From positions 124,001-188,000 of the forward strand of contig CAVSEV010000010.1 in the NCBI GenBank assembly GCA_963727015.1: a stretch of 64,000 bases of DNA, given 5' to 3'. This document shows positions 9,911-17,256 of this stretch, in pieces. Positions within the stretch are counted from its first letter, which is position 1; every line of letters starts with the position of its first letter. Source of the DNA: DATFVJ01 sp963727015 (GTDB taxonomy: Bacteria > Actinomycetota > Actinomycetes > Streptosporangiales > Streptosporangiaceae). Made by a program: the position numbers and the translations under genes. The notes beneath the pieces are model-generated. The model ran no database searches and was not told where the DNA came from. It saw nothing but the letters and a program-made list of their open reading frames with translations.

Positions 9911-10572
9911 CGGCCGATCTCCTTTCGCACGTCGGTCACCAGCTGCCGGGCTTGCCCGGCAGCTGCAACGTACACGGCAAGCCGGTCAGCCAGCGGCGCA
10001 CGCGCGCCTTCGTCCTTGAGTGAGGCGAGGTTGATCTCGACGTTGATGGCGGCAGACTCGATCGCGGCGGCGGCGGACGAGGCTGCCACGCCAACGTCGG
10101 ATAGCACGTTGGGGTTGGTGCGGCCGGGGAGTTCCGCGGCGAGCCGCGCCACCTCGGCACCGGTCACGGCGATCTCGAGCGGCACGCTCGCAGCGCGCAG
10201 GGTGGCCGCCTTGATGGCCTCCAGGCGCTGTTCCCGCTGCTCGTCGCTGTCCTTGGGCAGCCGGTAGGTGGCCATCAGTTCGCCAAACGCCGCGGCGTCG
10301 GCGTCGAGCAGAACGAGGGCGCTGGCGCGAAGTTCGCGTGCCGCGTCGCGTACCGCCCTGGCGTGCTGCTCATGCTCGGCGAACGCGGGTTTGCCTATCG
10401 TCAGGTTGCAGACCATCTCAACAAGCGCGGCGGCGACGCTTGCGTTCAACGCGGCCGCGCCACCCCCGCCAGGCGTGGGCGCAGCAGAGGCGAGCGCATC
10501 AAGCCAGGCACCGATGGCCTGAGCGCTCGCGGGCTCGTTAGCCTCAAGATCGTTCTGCACAGGTTCCTCCAA
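9907..10572 (-). CDS. fchA: FchA-type cyclodeaminase/methenyltetrahydrofolate cyclohydrolase
   Basis: A 221-residue protein of the formiminotransferase-cyclodeaminase C-domain family (FTCD_C), which includes formimino-THF cyclodeaminase and the methenyl-THF cyclohydrolase FchA of Methylobacterium and clostridia. The glycine-rich signature TPGGGGAAALNAS is at about residues 33-45, and the C-terminal INVEINLASLKDE is characteristic. An all-helical cytoplasmic homo-oligomer is expected. It is translationally coupled to a FolD homologue lacking its cyclohydrolase lysine, which favours the cyclohydrolase role over histidine-derived formimino-THF metabolism, although hutU about 9 kb away leaves the latter possible. 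Confidence 0.88.
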   Translation of the reverse strand: MEEPVQNDLEANEPASAQAIGAWLDALASAAPTPGGGGAAALNASVAAALVEMVCNLTIGKPAFAEHEQHARAVRDAARELRASALVLLDADAAAFGELMATYRLPKDSDEQREQRLEAIKAATLRAASVPLEIAVTGAEVARLAAELPGRTNPNVLSDVGVAASSAAAAIESAAINVEINLASLKDEGARAPLADRLAVYVAAAGQARQLVTDVRKEIGR

Positions 10573-10747
10573 AGATCCGACAGGTACGACGCGCTAGCTG
10601 GCCGTGAGCCGTTGCCACCGCGGCAGTCAAGCGGGACCCTTTCACAAGTCCGGCCCGCGGCGGCAGGCGGGAATCCGCTGGTCGTGGCGGAGGCCCGGCT
10701 CCCAGCTATCGTGGCAGGAGCAGGCAGAACGGCAGGGCAGAACGGAC

Positions 10748-10881
10748 GCAGCGCAACGCAGAACCGCAGCGCAGAACCGCAGCGCAAAACCGCAGCGCAA
10801 AACCGCAGCGCAAAACCGCAGCGCAGAACCGCAGCGCAGAACCGCAGCGCAGAACCGCAGCGCAGAACCGCAGCGCAGAAC
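10748..10881. repeat. 13-bp tandem repeat upstream of small hypothetical gene
   Basis: About ten copies of GCAGAACCGCAGC and variants with A for G, ending ten bases before the start at 10891. No spacers separate the copies, so it is a minisatellite and not a CRISPR array. Confidence 0.9.
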
Positions 10882-10890
10882 GGAGCATGG

Positions 10891-11205
10891 ATGTCATCGA
10901 CGCCGGAGCCGGTGCACCTCAACAACCATCACCGCAACACGCTGCGGCAGCTTTTCCAGCATCCCGTGAGCCACAACATCGAGTGGCATGCTGTGGTGTC
11001 GTTGCTCGAAGCGGTCGGCTCGGTCGTGGAACACCACGATGGCGCGGTTGCCGTTACGGTCGGATCCAACACCGAATTCTTCGACCCGCCGGCCCAGAAG
11101 GACATCGGTACCCAGGCGGTTGTGGACCTGCGCCGGATGCTGAGCGCCGCTGGCTACGGAGCCGAGGCGGCTGGCGGGGCTGAGACCAGAGGCCAGCGGG
11201 ACTGA
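10891..11205 (+). CDS. small conserved hypothetical protein, possibly HicA-like
   Basis: A 104-residue soluble protein. The core NHHRNTLRQLFQHPVSHNIEW, then VVSLLEAVGSVVEHHDG and VAVTVGSNTEFFDPP, with IGTQAVVDLRRMLSAAGY, matches a widespread uncharacterised actinobacterial family. The order (a helix ending in His-Pro, a short amphipathic helix, beta strands, a final helix) recalls the HicA/dsRBD-like toxin fold, but no HicB partner is adjacent, so toxin function is not claimed. Start ATG 10891 has GGAG five bases upstream; an ATG four bases earlier is out of frame. A 13-bp minisatellite abuts its 5' side. Confidence 0.7.
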   Translation: MSSTPEPVHLNNHHRNTLRQLFQHPVSHNIEWHAVVSLLEAVGSVVEHHDGAVAVTVGSNTEFFDPPAQKDIGTQAVVDLRRMLSAAGYGAEAAGGAETRGQRD

Positions 11206-11285
11206 TCCCTGCTGCCAGGCATGAGACAGGCCGTTACCGTCAGCGCCTGACCGTGATTGCTTGCTTCCCGCTAAGACTGTATTGC

Positions 11286-11307
11286 CCCGGGGGGACGACC
11301 CCCCGGG
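11286..11307. terminator. GC hairpin between convergent genes
   Basis: Perfect CCCGGGGGG / CCCCCCGGG inverted repeat with a 4-base loop, located between the plus-strand gene ending at 11205 and the minus-strand gene ending at 11463. Position and strength suit a bidirectional terminator. Confidence 0.5.
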
Positions 11308-11462
11308 ATCCCCCGGCAGACTGTGGCGGCCCGCTCACTGCTGGATGAGAATCCGCCGATTCACGTATCAGGATCTTGCGCCTGCATTGTCGCGGCAACG
11401 GCCGGTCAGAGCCTTGTGATCGCGGCCATCCGGGACAGCGGGCCGGGTCGCTTGCTGGATTT

Positions 11463-11801
11463 TCACGGACCGGTCCTGGCTTCCTCGATGGTGAGCTCCG
11501 CCGCAGGGTCAGCCTCCAAGCGCTCGTCGGGGATCGGCAGCCCGCTGCGGACCGACCGCCCGAACGTCCCGTTGTCCAGTCGCTGCTCAGCGCGGTCGAG
11601 CGCGGCCAGCCGATCGCGCAGGCTGGCCGCAAGGGCGTCGTCCATGCCCTCGGCGGCAAGGGGCTGCGCCCGGTCGGCGATGTCTCCTGTCTCGTTTTCT
11701 GCTGCCCGGTCTTGCTGCCCTGCCGCCTCGGTGTCCCCGAGCAGCCTTTGCACCTCGGCTCGCTCGGCACGCACCAGCGCCCGCGCCCGGCCCATGTCCA
11801 T
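11463..11801 (-). CDS. DksA/TraR-like protein lacking zinc-binding cysteines
   Basis: A 112-residue protein with an N-terminal helical (coiled-coil) half rich in Ala, Arg and Glu, and a C-terminal segment RDRLAALDRAEQRLDNGTFG then RSVRSGLPIPDERLEADPAA. This aligns with the DksA/TraR zinc-finger signature (typically GRCxxCGxPIxxxRLEAxPxAxxC), but the first two Cys are Ser and the last two are absent (ELTIEEA). Family members bind RNA polymerase; here zinc cannot be bound, so the fold must be maintained without metal or function has changed. AGGAG lies seven bases before the ATG. Confidence 0.7.
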   Translation of the reverse strand: MDMGRARALVRAERAEVQRLLGDTEAAGQQDRAAENETGDIADRAQPLAAEGMDDALAASLRDRLAALDRAEQRLDNGTFGRSVRSGLPIPDERLEADPAAELTIEEARTGP

Positions 11802-12050
11802 CCCTTGTCTCCTGTTCTCCAGCGTGCGTTCTGCTGCGTGTGTTCTGCTGCGGGTGTTCTCCAGCGTGCCTGTTCTCCTGCCTGCGCATCGGTGGATTCA
11901 TCGGCGCCGCGAATCGGCAAGGACGTGCCCCGATCCGTCCCGCGGCCGCATGTACCTGCGACATCACGGGTGCACAGAATGCTGCCACCCTAAGCGGCCA
12001 CTCCGCTTAGGCCCGCGGTCAGGGGGCGCTATCCCTGGTGCACGGCGTGG

Positions 12051-12581
12051 TCAGGAACTGGCAAGGGGGCGGACACCGGCGGCGTGCCGTCGTGCCAGTT
12101 CACGGTAGGTCCGGGGGTTGGTCTCGACCCATTGCTTTGCCATTCCGGCGACTTCACCGACGATCCGGGCGGGGACCCCGACGACGAGCGTGCCATCCGG
12201 GACCGGCATACCCGGTGGCACCGTGCAGCCGGCCGCCACCACCGCGCCGCGGCCGACGGTCACGCCGTCGAGCACGGTGGCGCCATTGCCCACGATTGCC
12301 CGAGCGCGGACGATCGCTCCGTGGACTACGCACAGGTGACCGATGGTCGCGCCCGCACCGACCTCGGTCACGGGGTCACTGCCACCGTGCAGGACCGAGC
12401 CGTCCTGCACATTGGCGCCCCGCCGCACGACAATTGCCCCGAAGTCGGCCCGGAGCACTGCCCCGTACCAGATGGATGCCTCAGCCTCGACATGCACGTC
12501 TCCGACGAGGGTGGCGGTGGGCGCGATCCAAGCCGCCGGGCTGACTTCCGGCTCGCGGCCTTCAAAGGCGAACAATGGCAT
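12051..12581 (-). CDS. gamma-carbonic anhydrase family protein (left-handed beta-helix)
   Basis: A 176-residue protein of hexapeptide repeats (for example VGAGATIGHLCVVHGAIV) that fold as a left-handed beta-helix and trimerise. The three zinc histidines of the gamma-carbonic anhydrase/PaaY/YrdA group are present: His in DGSVLHGG and the two in GHLCVVHG. The true CamA acidic loop is missing, as in most bacterial homologues, so measurable CO2 hydration is uncertain. C-terminal helix and GVPARIVGEV are typical. It stands alone, with a 13-bp minisatellite behind its start. Confidence 0.88.
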   Translation of the reverse strand: MPLFAFEGREPEVSPAAWIAPTATLVGDVHVEAEASIWYGAVLRADFGAIVVRRGANVQDGSVLHGGSDPVTEVGAGATIGHLCVVHGAIVRARAIVGNGATVLDGVTVGRGAVVAAGCTVPPGMPVPDGTLVVGVPARIVGEVAGMAKQWVETNPRTYRELARRHAAGVRPLASS

Positions 12582-12626
12582 CCGTCAATGATGCATCCGG
12601 GGCCCGCGCCTCGGTGCGCGTGCTCC

Positions 12627-12876
12627 TGCCGGGGCGCCGTGCCGGGGCGCCGTGCCGGGGCGCGGCGGGACGCCGTGCCGGGGCGCGGTGCTGGGCGCGG
12701 TGCCGGGACGCGGTGCCGGGACGCGGTGCCGGGACGCCGTGCCGGGACGCCGTGCCGGGACGCCGTGCCGGGGCGCCGTGCCGGGGCGCCGTGCACGGAC
12801 GCGGTGCAGGGACGCGGTGCAGGGACGCGGTGCCGGGACGCGGTGCCGGGACGCGGGCCGGGACGCGGTGCCGGGC
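12627..12876. repeat. 13-bp GC-rich tandem repeat
   Basis: About eighteen imperfect copies of GGGACGCCGTGCC / GGGGCGCCGTGCC / GGGACGCGGTGCC fill the space between the gamma-carbonic anhydrase gene and the marR operator. Both strands are open in several frames purely because of composition; no gene is called. Confidence 0.9.
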
Positions 12877-12880
12877 TAAG

Positions 12881-12906
12881 ATAATTGCTATACAGCAAGC
12901 AATTAT
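12881..12906 (+). promoter_or_regulatory. MarR operator (9-bp inverted repeat)
   Basis: AT-rich perfect inverted repeat ATAATTGCT (12881-12889) and AGCAATTAT (12898-12906), separated by eight bases, 21 bases upstream of the marR start. It stands out in a GC-rich setting and has the size and symmetry of a MarR-dimer site, so autoregulation of the marR-MFS operon is likely. Confidence 0.7.
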
Positions 12907-12926
12907 TCGGTTAGAAGGGACAATCC

Positions 12927-13370
12927 GTGCTCCGCGCAGAGGCCGAGACAGCGGCTCGGCTGCGGGCGGCCGTGGGCCGGCTGGCACGGCGAATCCGGCG
13001 CACCGAGGCGGGCGCGGGGCTCACCTCGGCCGAGACCACGGTGCTTGCCACCACAGCGAGGCATGGCCCGGTTGGGCTGTCCTGGCTCGCTCGCGAGGAG
13101 GGGATGAACGCGACCATGCTCTCCCGGGTGGCTTGGCGGCTCCAGGACGCCGGGCTGCTTGTCCGGCAACGTGATCCCCGGGACCGGCGCGCCGCGCTTG
13201 TCGAGGCCACCCCAGCGGGAAAGCGGCTGCATGAGCGGATCCGAGCGGAGCGGACTGACGCCCTCAGTCAGCTCGTCGAGCGGCTCGGGGACGACGAGCG
13301 GCGTGCGCTAGAAAGCGCCCTGCCGGTACTAGAACAGCTCGCCAGGGACCTCAAGGACGGGCGGCCGTGA
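12927..13370 (+). CDS. MarR-family transcriptional regulator
   Basis: A 147-residue winged-helix repressor. The DNA-binding region spans about residues 35-95 (SAETTVLATTARHGPVGLSW, LAREEGMNATMLSRVAWRL) and the wing carries the family DPRDRRAALVEATPAG. Terminal helices provide the dimer interface. GTG start at 12927 with AGAAGGGA six bases upstream. Its stop overlaps the MFS exporter start (GTGA), so the two are co-translated. The inverted repeat at 12881-12906 is the likely operator; the natural ligand is probably a substrate of the exporter. Confidence 0.92.
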   Translation: MLRAEAETAARLRAAVGRLARRIRRTEAGAGLTSAETTVLATTARHGPVGLSWLAREEGMNATMLSRVAWRLQDAGLLVRQRDPRDRRAALVEATPAGKRLHERIRAERTDALSQLVERLGDDERRALESALPVLEQLARDLKDGRP

Positions 13371-14671
13371 GGCACCACCCGGGCAGCTTCTGGCGCCAGA
13401 CGTTCTCCTCGCTCAAGGTCCCGAACTACCGCCTGTACTTCACAGGTCAGTCGATCTCGCTCGCCGGGACCTGGATGCAGATGACGGCACAGTCCTGGCT
13501 CGTGCTCACCCTCACTCACTCCAGCACGGACCTCGGCTTCGCCGTGGCCCTCCAGACGCTGCCCGTCCTGCTTTTCGCGCCCTATGGCGGCGTGGTGGCC
13601 GACCGAACCGACAAACGGCGGCTGATGATTGTCCTGCAGGCCGCCATGGGCTTGCAGGCCCTTACCCTCGGGTTGCTGACAGTCCTCGGCTCGGTCCAGT
13701 TCTGGCAGGTCTGCCTGCTTGCCGTCATCCTCGGCCTGAACAACGCCTTCGAGAATTCGGCGAGGCAGGCTTTCGTCCGTGAGATGGTCGGCAAGGACGA
13801 GCTCCGCAACGCGATCACGCTGAACTCTGTGACGGTAAACGCCGCCCGGGCGGTCGGGCCAGCAATCGGGGGCGTGCTGATCGCCACGGTCGGCGTCGGA
13901 GCCTGCTTCCTTGTCAACGCGGCGAGCTTCGCCGCCGTCGTGACCTCCCTGCTCGTGATGAACCGCTCCGCCCTGCGGCCCAGCCCTCCGGCGGCACGGG
14001 CAAGAGGCCAGCTGCGCGAGGGTCTCCGCTACGCGGCACAGACCCCTGCCATCGCCATTCCCCTTGCGATGATGAGCCTCGTCGGCCTGCTTGCCTACGA
14101 GTTCCCCGTTTCGCTGCCCGTGCTCGCGAGGCAGACATTCCATGGCGGCGCGGAGGCCTACGGTTTCATGACCGCGGCGATGGGAGTCGGCGCGGTTGTC
14201 GGCGGGCTGTTCACCGCTGCCCGGGGCCATACAGGGCTCCGTCCGATGATCATTGCCGCACTGGGATTCGGCCTTGCGATCCTCGGCGCCGCCTTCTCCC
14301 CCGTGCTCGGCGTCGCCTACGCCGCGCTCCTGTTCGTCGGCTGGGCGAGCGTGTCTTTCATCTCGATCGGGAACTCCACAATCCAGCTGGCCGCAGAGCC
14401 GAGCATGCGGGGCCGGACGATCGCGCTTTGGCAGGTCGCCTTCCAGGGGACGACACCGATCGGCGGCCCGTTAATCGGCTGGATCATCGCCGTTTCTGAC
14501 CCCCGGGCCGGACTCGCGGTCGGGGGCGCCTCCTGCTTCGTGGCCGCGCTCGGCGGCGTGATGCTCGCCAGGCGCTCCCGCTCGTCACCCCCGGCTGAGG
14601 GCGGCCAGCGCAGGCAACCGCCGGCTGCGGATAGCAGGCCCGCTCTCCCGGCCGAGGGGCCCTTTCCTTAG
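13367..14671 (+). CDS. MFS transporter (MFS_3, EntS-like drug/siderophore exporter)
   Basis: A 434-residue major facilitator protein with about twelve membrane segments. The start NYRLYFTGQSISLAGTWMQM and loop 2-3 motif GGVVADRTDKRRLM identify the MFS_3 group containing enterobactin exporter EntS and many drug efflux pumps. The C-terminal 35 residues are polar and low-complexity. Translational coupling with marR and the operator upstream suggest efflux induced by a small toxic compound. Substrate unknown. Confidence 0.9.
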   Translation: MRHHPGSFWRQTFSSLKVPNYRLYFTGQSISLAGTWMQMTAQSWLVLTLTHSSTDLGFAVALQTLPVLLFAPYGGVVADRTDKRRLMIVLQAAMGLQALTLGLLTVLGSVQFWQVCLLAVILGLNNAFENSARQAFVREMVGKDELRNAITLNSVTVNAARAVGPAIGGVLIATVGVGACFLVNAASFAAVVTSLLVMNRSALRPSPPAARARGQLREGLRYAAQTPAIAIPLAMMSLVGLLAYEFPVSLPVLARQTFHGGAEAYGFMTAAMGVGAVVGGLFTAARGHTGLRPMIIAALGFGLAILGAAFSPVLGVAYAALLFVGWASVSFISIGNSTIQLAAEPSMRGRTIALWQVAFQGTTPIGGPLIGWIIAVSDPRAGLAVGGASCFVAALGGVMLARRSRSSPPAEGGQRRQPPAADSRPALPAEGPFP

Positions 14672-14742
14672 CGGAGGGCCTTCCTTAGCCGAGGGGCCCG
14701 CTCCTTAGCGGAGGGGCCCGTTCAGCCACGCGGCGTCTTCAC
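14672..14742. repeat. short direct repeats downstream of the MFS gene
   Basis: Three imperfect copies of a roughly 20-bp unit containing CTTAGCGGAGGGGCCCG follow the MFS stop. Not a recognisable terminator; probably another minisatellite. Confidence 0.6.
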
Positions 14743-15006
14743 CATTCCGACGGTCAACGTACTCGGTCATCGGGGCCTGCCCTTTGAGGATCAGGCCGCT
14801 TGCCGGTACGCCGGTGCCGGCCGTCACCAGCACGTGCCGACGCCCCCAACCTGCTTAACTGCGGTGCCCCGCACCTGACGGACAGCCTCGGTGATTCCGT
14901 TCATCCCGTGGGTGTACGCCTCGCCAAGCTGGCCACCGCGTGGATTCACTGGCAGGTGCCCGTCGAGGCCCATCCCGCCGGCCGCGACGAAGTGGCGGGC
15001 CTCGCG
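14743..15006 (-). pseudogene. C-terminal remnant of a lipid-transfer/thiolase-like protein (Ltp2/SCP2-thiolase type), frameshifted
   Basis: Directly after the acyl-CoA dehydrogenase stop, the same strand reads HLPVNPRGGQLGEAYTHGMN and GITEAVRQVRGT to a stop near 14822, while the adjacent frame continues RHVLVTAGTGVPASGLIL. Together these are the C-terminal end of the thiolase-like lipid-transfer proteins (for example Ltp2 of the mycobacterial igr operon). A single-base shift near 14832 separates the pieces, and about 300 N-terminal residues are absent. In igr-type operons ltp2 is the last gene after fadE28-fadE29-chsH2-chsH1. Here the chsH genes and most of ltp2 appear deleted. No start codon or ribosome site serves the fragment. 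Confidence 0.65.
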
Positions 15007-16191
15007 TCACCGCGGCGCCCTGGGCAGGCCGAGGCCGATCATCGCAATCAGCTCGCGCTGCACCTCGTTCACACCGCCGCCGAAGGTCATCACAAGCGCG
15101 CCCTTGACCCCGGTGTTCAGCCGGTCCATGAATTCCCGTGTTTGCGCATCGGCGGGGTCACCGTACCTGGCGAGTACGTCACCAATCACCCGGCCAGCCT
15201 CCTGGAGCCGTTCCGAGCTGTATACCTTGTTGGCCGACGCATCCGGCGCAGCTAGCCATCCGGCCTCCATTCCGGCCGCGACCCAGTTCAGCAACTCGTT
15301 GGTACGCAGCCAGGCATACAACTGGCCGATGGCGCGCCTTACCTGCGGCTCATCGATCAGCGACCCGCCGCTGCAACCGCCCGTGGTGGCAGCCCAGCGG
15401 ACGAGCCGATCGTAGCGATTCGCGATGCTACCCGCCGGGCCGAGAACCAGCCGCTCATGGTTGAGCTGGTTGACGATCAGGTTCCAGCCCTTGTTCTCCT
15501 CACCGACCAGCCTCGAGACAGGCACCCGCACGCCGGAATAGTAGGTCGAGTTCGTATGGTGCTTCCCGTCCGCCGTGGTAATCGGCGTCCAGCTGAACCC
15601 GGGATCGCCGCAGTCGACGATGAGGATCGAGATGCCCTCGTGCTTCGATGCACCCGGGTCGGTCCGCGCGGCCAGCCAGACATAGCTGGCGTGGTGGGCG
15701 CCGCTGGTGTAGATCTTCTGGCCGTTGATGACATACACCTCTGCGCCATCGCCGCCAGGCTCGCGCTGCGCAGTGGTCCGCAAAGCGGCAAGGTCGGTGC
15801 CCGCGCCAGGTTCGCTGTATCCGATAGCAAAATGGCATTCACCGGCGAGGATCTTCGGCAGGAAGAAGGCCTTCTGCTCCTTGGTGCCGTACTTGAGCAA
15901 TGTCGGCCCGACCGTCTGCAAGGTGACGAGCGGATACGGCACCTCAGCCCGTGCCGCCTCGTTGACGAAGATCTGCTGTTCGACCAGGCCGAGCCCGCGC
16001 CCGCCGAATTCCCGCGGCCACCCCACGCCAAGCCAGCGATCGCGGCCGAGACGGCGGCACACTTCCATGTACGTCTCGCCGAAAGAGTCACACTCAATAG
16101 CTTCGCGCTCGGCCGGAGAGACCAGCTTGGCGAAGTACTCGCGCAGCTCATCGCGGAGTCTGCGCTGCTCCTCGGTGAGGTCGATGAACAC
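15007..16191 (-). CDS. acyl-CoA dehydrogenase, FadE29/ChsE2-like
   Basis: A 394-residue FAD-dependent acyl-CoA dehydrogenase closely resembling mycobacterial FadE29 (ChsE2), which with FadE28 forms an alpha2-beta2 enzyme oxidising the three-carbon steroid side-chain CoA ester. It starts MFIDLTEEQRRLRDELREYF, contains VGWPREFGGRGLG, VEQQIFVNEAARA, the FAD/substrate loop FAIGYSEPGAGTDLAALRTT, INGQKIYTSGAH, and ends VKGALVMTFGGGVNEVQRE. The chain appears full length. It lies 11 bases after a shortened FadE28-like partner, consistent with an operon whose regulator is the divergent KstR-like gene. Whether a functional heteromer forms is doubtful given the partner's deletion. Confidence 0.92.
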   Translation of the reverse strand: MFIDLTEEQRRLRDELREYFAKLVSPAEREAIECDSFGETYMEVCRRLGRDRWLGVGWPREFGGRGLGLVEQQIFVNEAARAEVPYPLVTLQTVGPTLLKYGTKEQKAFFLPKILAGECHFAIGYSEPGAGTDLAALRTTAQREPGGDGAEVYVINGQKIYTSGAHHASYVWLAARTDPGASKHEGISILIVDCGDPGFSWTPITTADGKHHTNSTYYSGVRVPVSRLVGEENKGWNLIVNQLNHERLVLGPAGSIANRYDRLVRWAATTGGCSGGSLIDEPQVRRAIGQLYAWLRTNELLNWVAAGMEAGWLAAPDASANKVYSSERLQEAGRVIGDVLARYGDPADAQTREFMDRLNTGVKGALVMTFGGGVNEVQRELIAMIGLGLPRAPR

Positions 16192-16202
16192 GAGCGCCCG
16201 TC

Positions 16203-17012
16203 CTAACGAGCCGGGGCCGGTGGCGGCGTGGCGGGACCGGCGAGCAGGTCACCCAGGCTGTCGAGCCGCGCCTGCTCGCCACCGATGATTTGCGCGTACT
16301 GCGTGCCCCAGGCGAAGTGGCGGTGCAGCGGATAAGTCACATCAACGCCGAGACCGCCGTGCAGATGCTGGCAGGCGTAGAGAGCACGAAGGGCGGGCCC
16401 GGCCGCGTGCCATGCGGCGACCGCGAGCAACTCATCGGCGTCGACGTGGCCCAGCCCAGCGGCTGGGCCGAGCCGCCAGCAGCTTGCCCACATCGCCGCG
16501 TCGAGCGCGCGGCTCGCGATATAAACGTCCGCGACCTGCATGGTGACCGCCTGGAACTCGGCGAGCGGGCGGCCGAACTGCTCCCGGTTCTTGACGTGCC
16601 CGGCAGTGAGCTTGAGCGCACCGGCAAGCACACCGGACACGATGGCGGCCACGCCAGCGAGCGCATGTCTGGCCAGGTCGCCAGTGCCGTGCCGCGCAAC
16701 AGGGAACGCGCCAAGGGCAAGCGTCGCGAAAGCCGGAACCTCAGCCACGTGCGCCCCCACTTCGCGCAGCAGGACCGCCAGGCCGACCGCGCCGAGGCCG
16801 GCCCCGCCCGCATCGTCTGGAAGGCAGGCGTCGAGCAGCCCGGCTTGCGCCATCGCCTTCCACACCGCGACGTCATAGGGCGCGTCACTGCCCGGTACGC
16901 CACCGCTGGGCACAATGCTTGCCGTTGCACGGCATGACGCTGCGGCCCGGTCGAGCAAGCCGGCCGCGAGATTACGGACATCGGCATGGCTGTCGTCGAG
17001 TTCGAAGTCCAT
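16203..17012 (-). CDS. acyl-CoA dehydrogenase, FadE28/ChsE1-like, with central domain deleted
   Basis: A 269-residue protein starting MDFELDDSHADVRNLAAGLL. The N-terminal helical domain (GGAGLGAVGLAVLLREVGAH, PAFATLALGAFPVA) runs directly into the C-terminal helical domain (GVLAGALKLTAGHVKNREQF, GRPLAEFQAVTMQVADVYIA, HLHGGLGVDVTYPLHRHF). Mycobacterial FadE28 is about 340 residues; the roughly 75-85 residues of the middle beta domain expected between these parts are missing in frame. ATG 17012 has GGGAG about six bases upstream; an open extension to 17084 is disregarded. The deletion removes a domain that shapes the FAD and acyl-CoA sites, so independent catalysis is unlikely, though the C-terminal dimer surface could persist. 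Confidence 0.85.
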   Translation of the reverse strand: MDFELDDSHADVRNLAAGLLDRAAASCRATASIVPSGGVPGSDAPYDVAVWKAMAQAGLLDACLPDDAGGAGLGAVGLAVLLREVGAHVAEVPAFATLALGAFPVARHGTGDLARHALAGVAAIVSGVLAGALKLTAGHVKNREQFGRPLAEFQAVTMQVADVYIASRALDAAMWASCWRLGPAAGLGHVDADELLAVAAWHAAGPALRALYACQHLHGGLGVDVTYPLHRHFAWGTQYAQIIGGEQARLDSLGDLLAGPATPPPAPAR

Positions 17013-17097
17013 GCGCGCTCCCGTTATTGGCACGATGCCGGGGGCACGATGCCGCCAGCAGAATGTCGTCGGCACACCGGTCACGATTTACCAAAAC

Positions 17098-17111
17098 TAG
17101 AACGAATTCTA
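17098..17111 (-). promoter_or_regulatory. KstR-type operator upstream of the fadE28/fadE29-like operon
   Basis: TAGAACGAATTCTA (within CTAGAACGAATTCTAG) matches the KstR site TnnAACnnGTTnnA, with one substitution in the right half (ATT for GTT). It lies 86 bases upstream of the dehydrogenase start and faces a KstR-like gene. Confidence 0.6.
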
Positions 17112-17221
17112 GGCTTCCTCGGCTACCTGGTCCATCGGCGCGATTGGTGACACTGCCCTGCATGTATGAAGCCTGGGCGAGGGAGCGGCGCAGCTAAGAC
17201 TTGGCCGCTCGGTAATAAGAT

Positions 17222-17231
17222 AACGTGTTCT
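17222..17231 (+). promoter_or_regulatory. KstR-type half/core site before the tetR start
   Basis: AACGTGTTCT carries the exact AACnnGTT core of KstR operators, 26 bases before the TTG start of the regulator, suggesting autoregulation. The outer T and A of the extended motif are not both present. Confidence 0.45.
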
Positions 17232-17256
17232 CACATGAGCAGAGGGGATACGGGCC

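Noticed and set aside
10748..10881. CRISPR-like regular repeats
   Set aside because: Units of 13 bp are directly adjacent with no spacers, and no cas genes exist in the window. The same holds for the arrays at 12627 and 52440.
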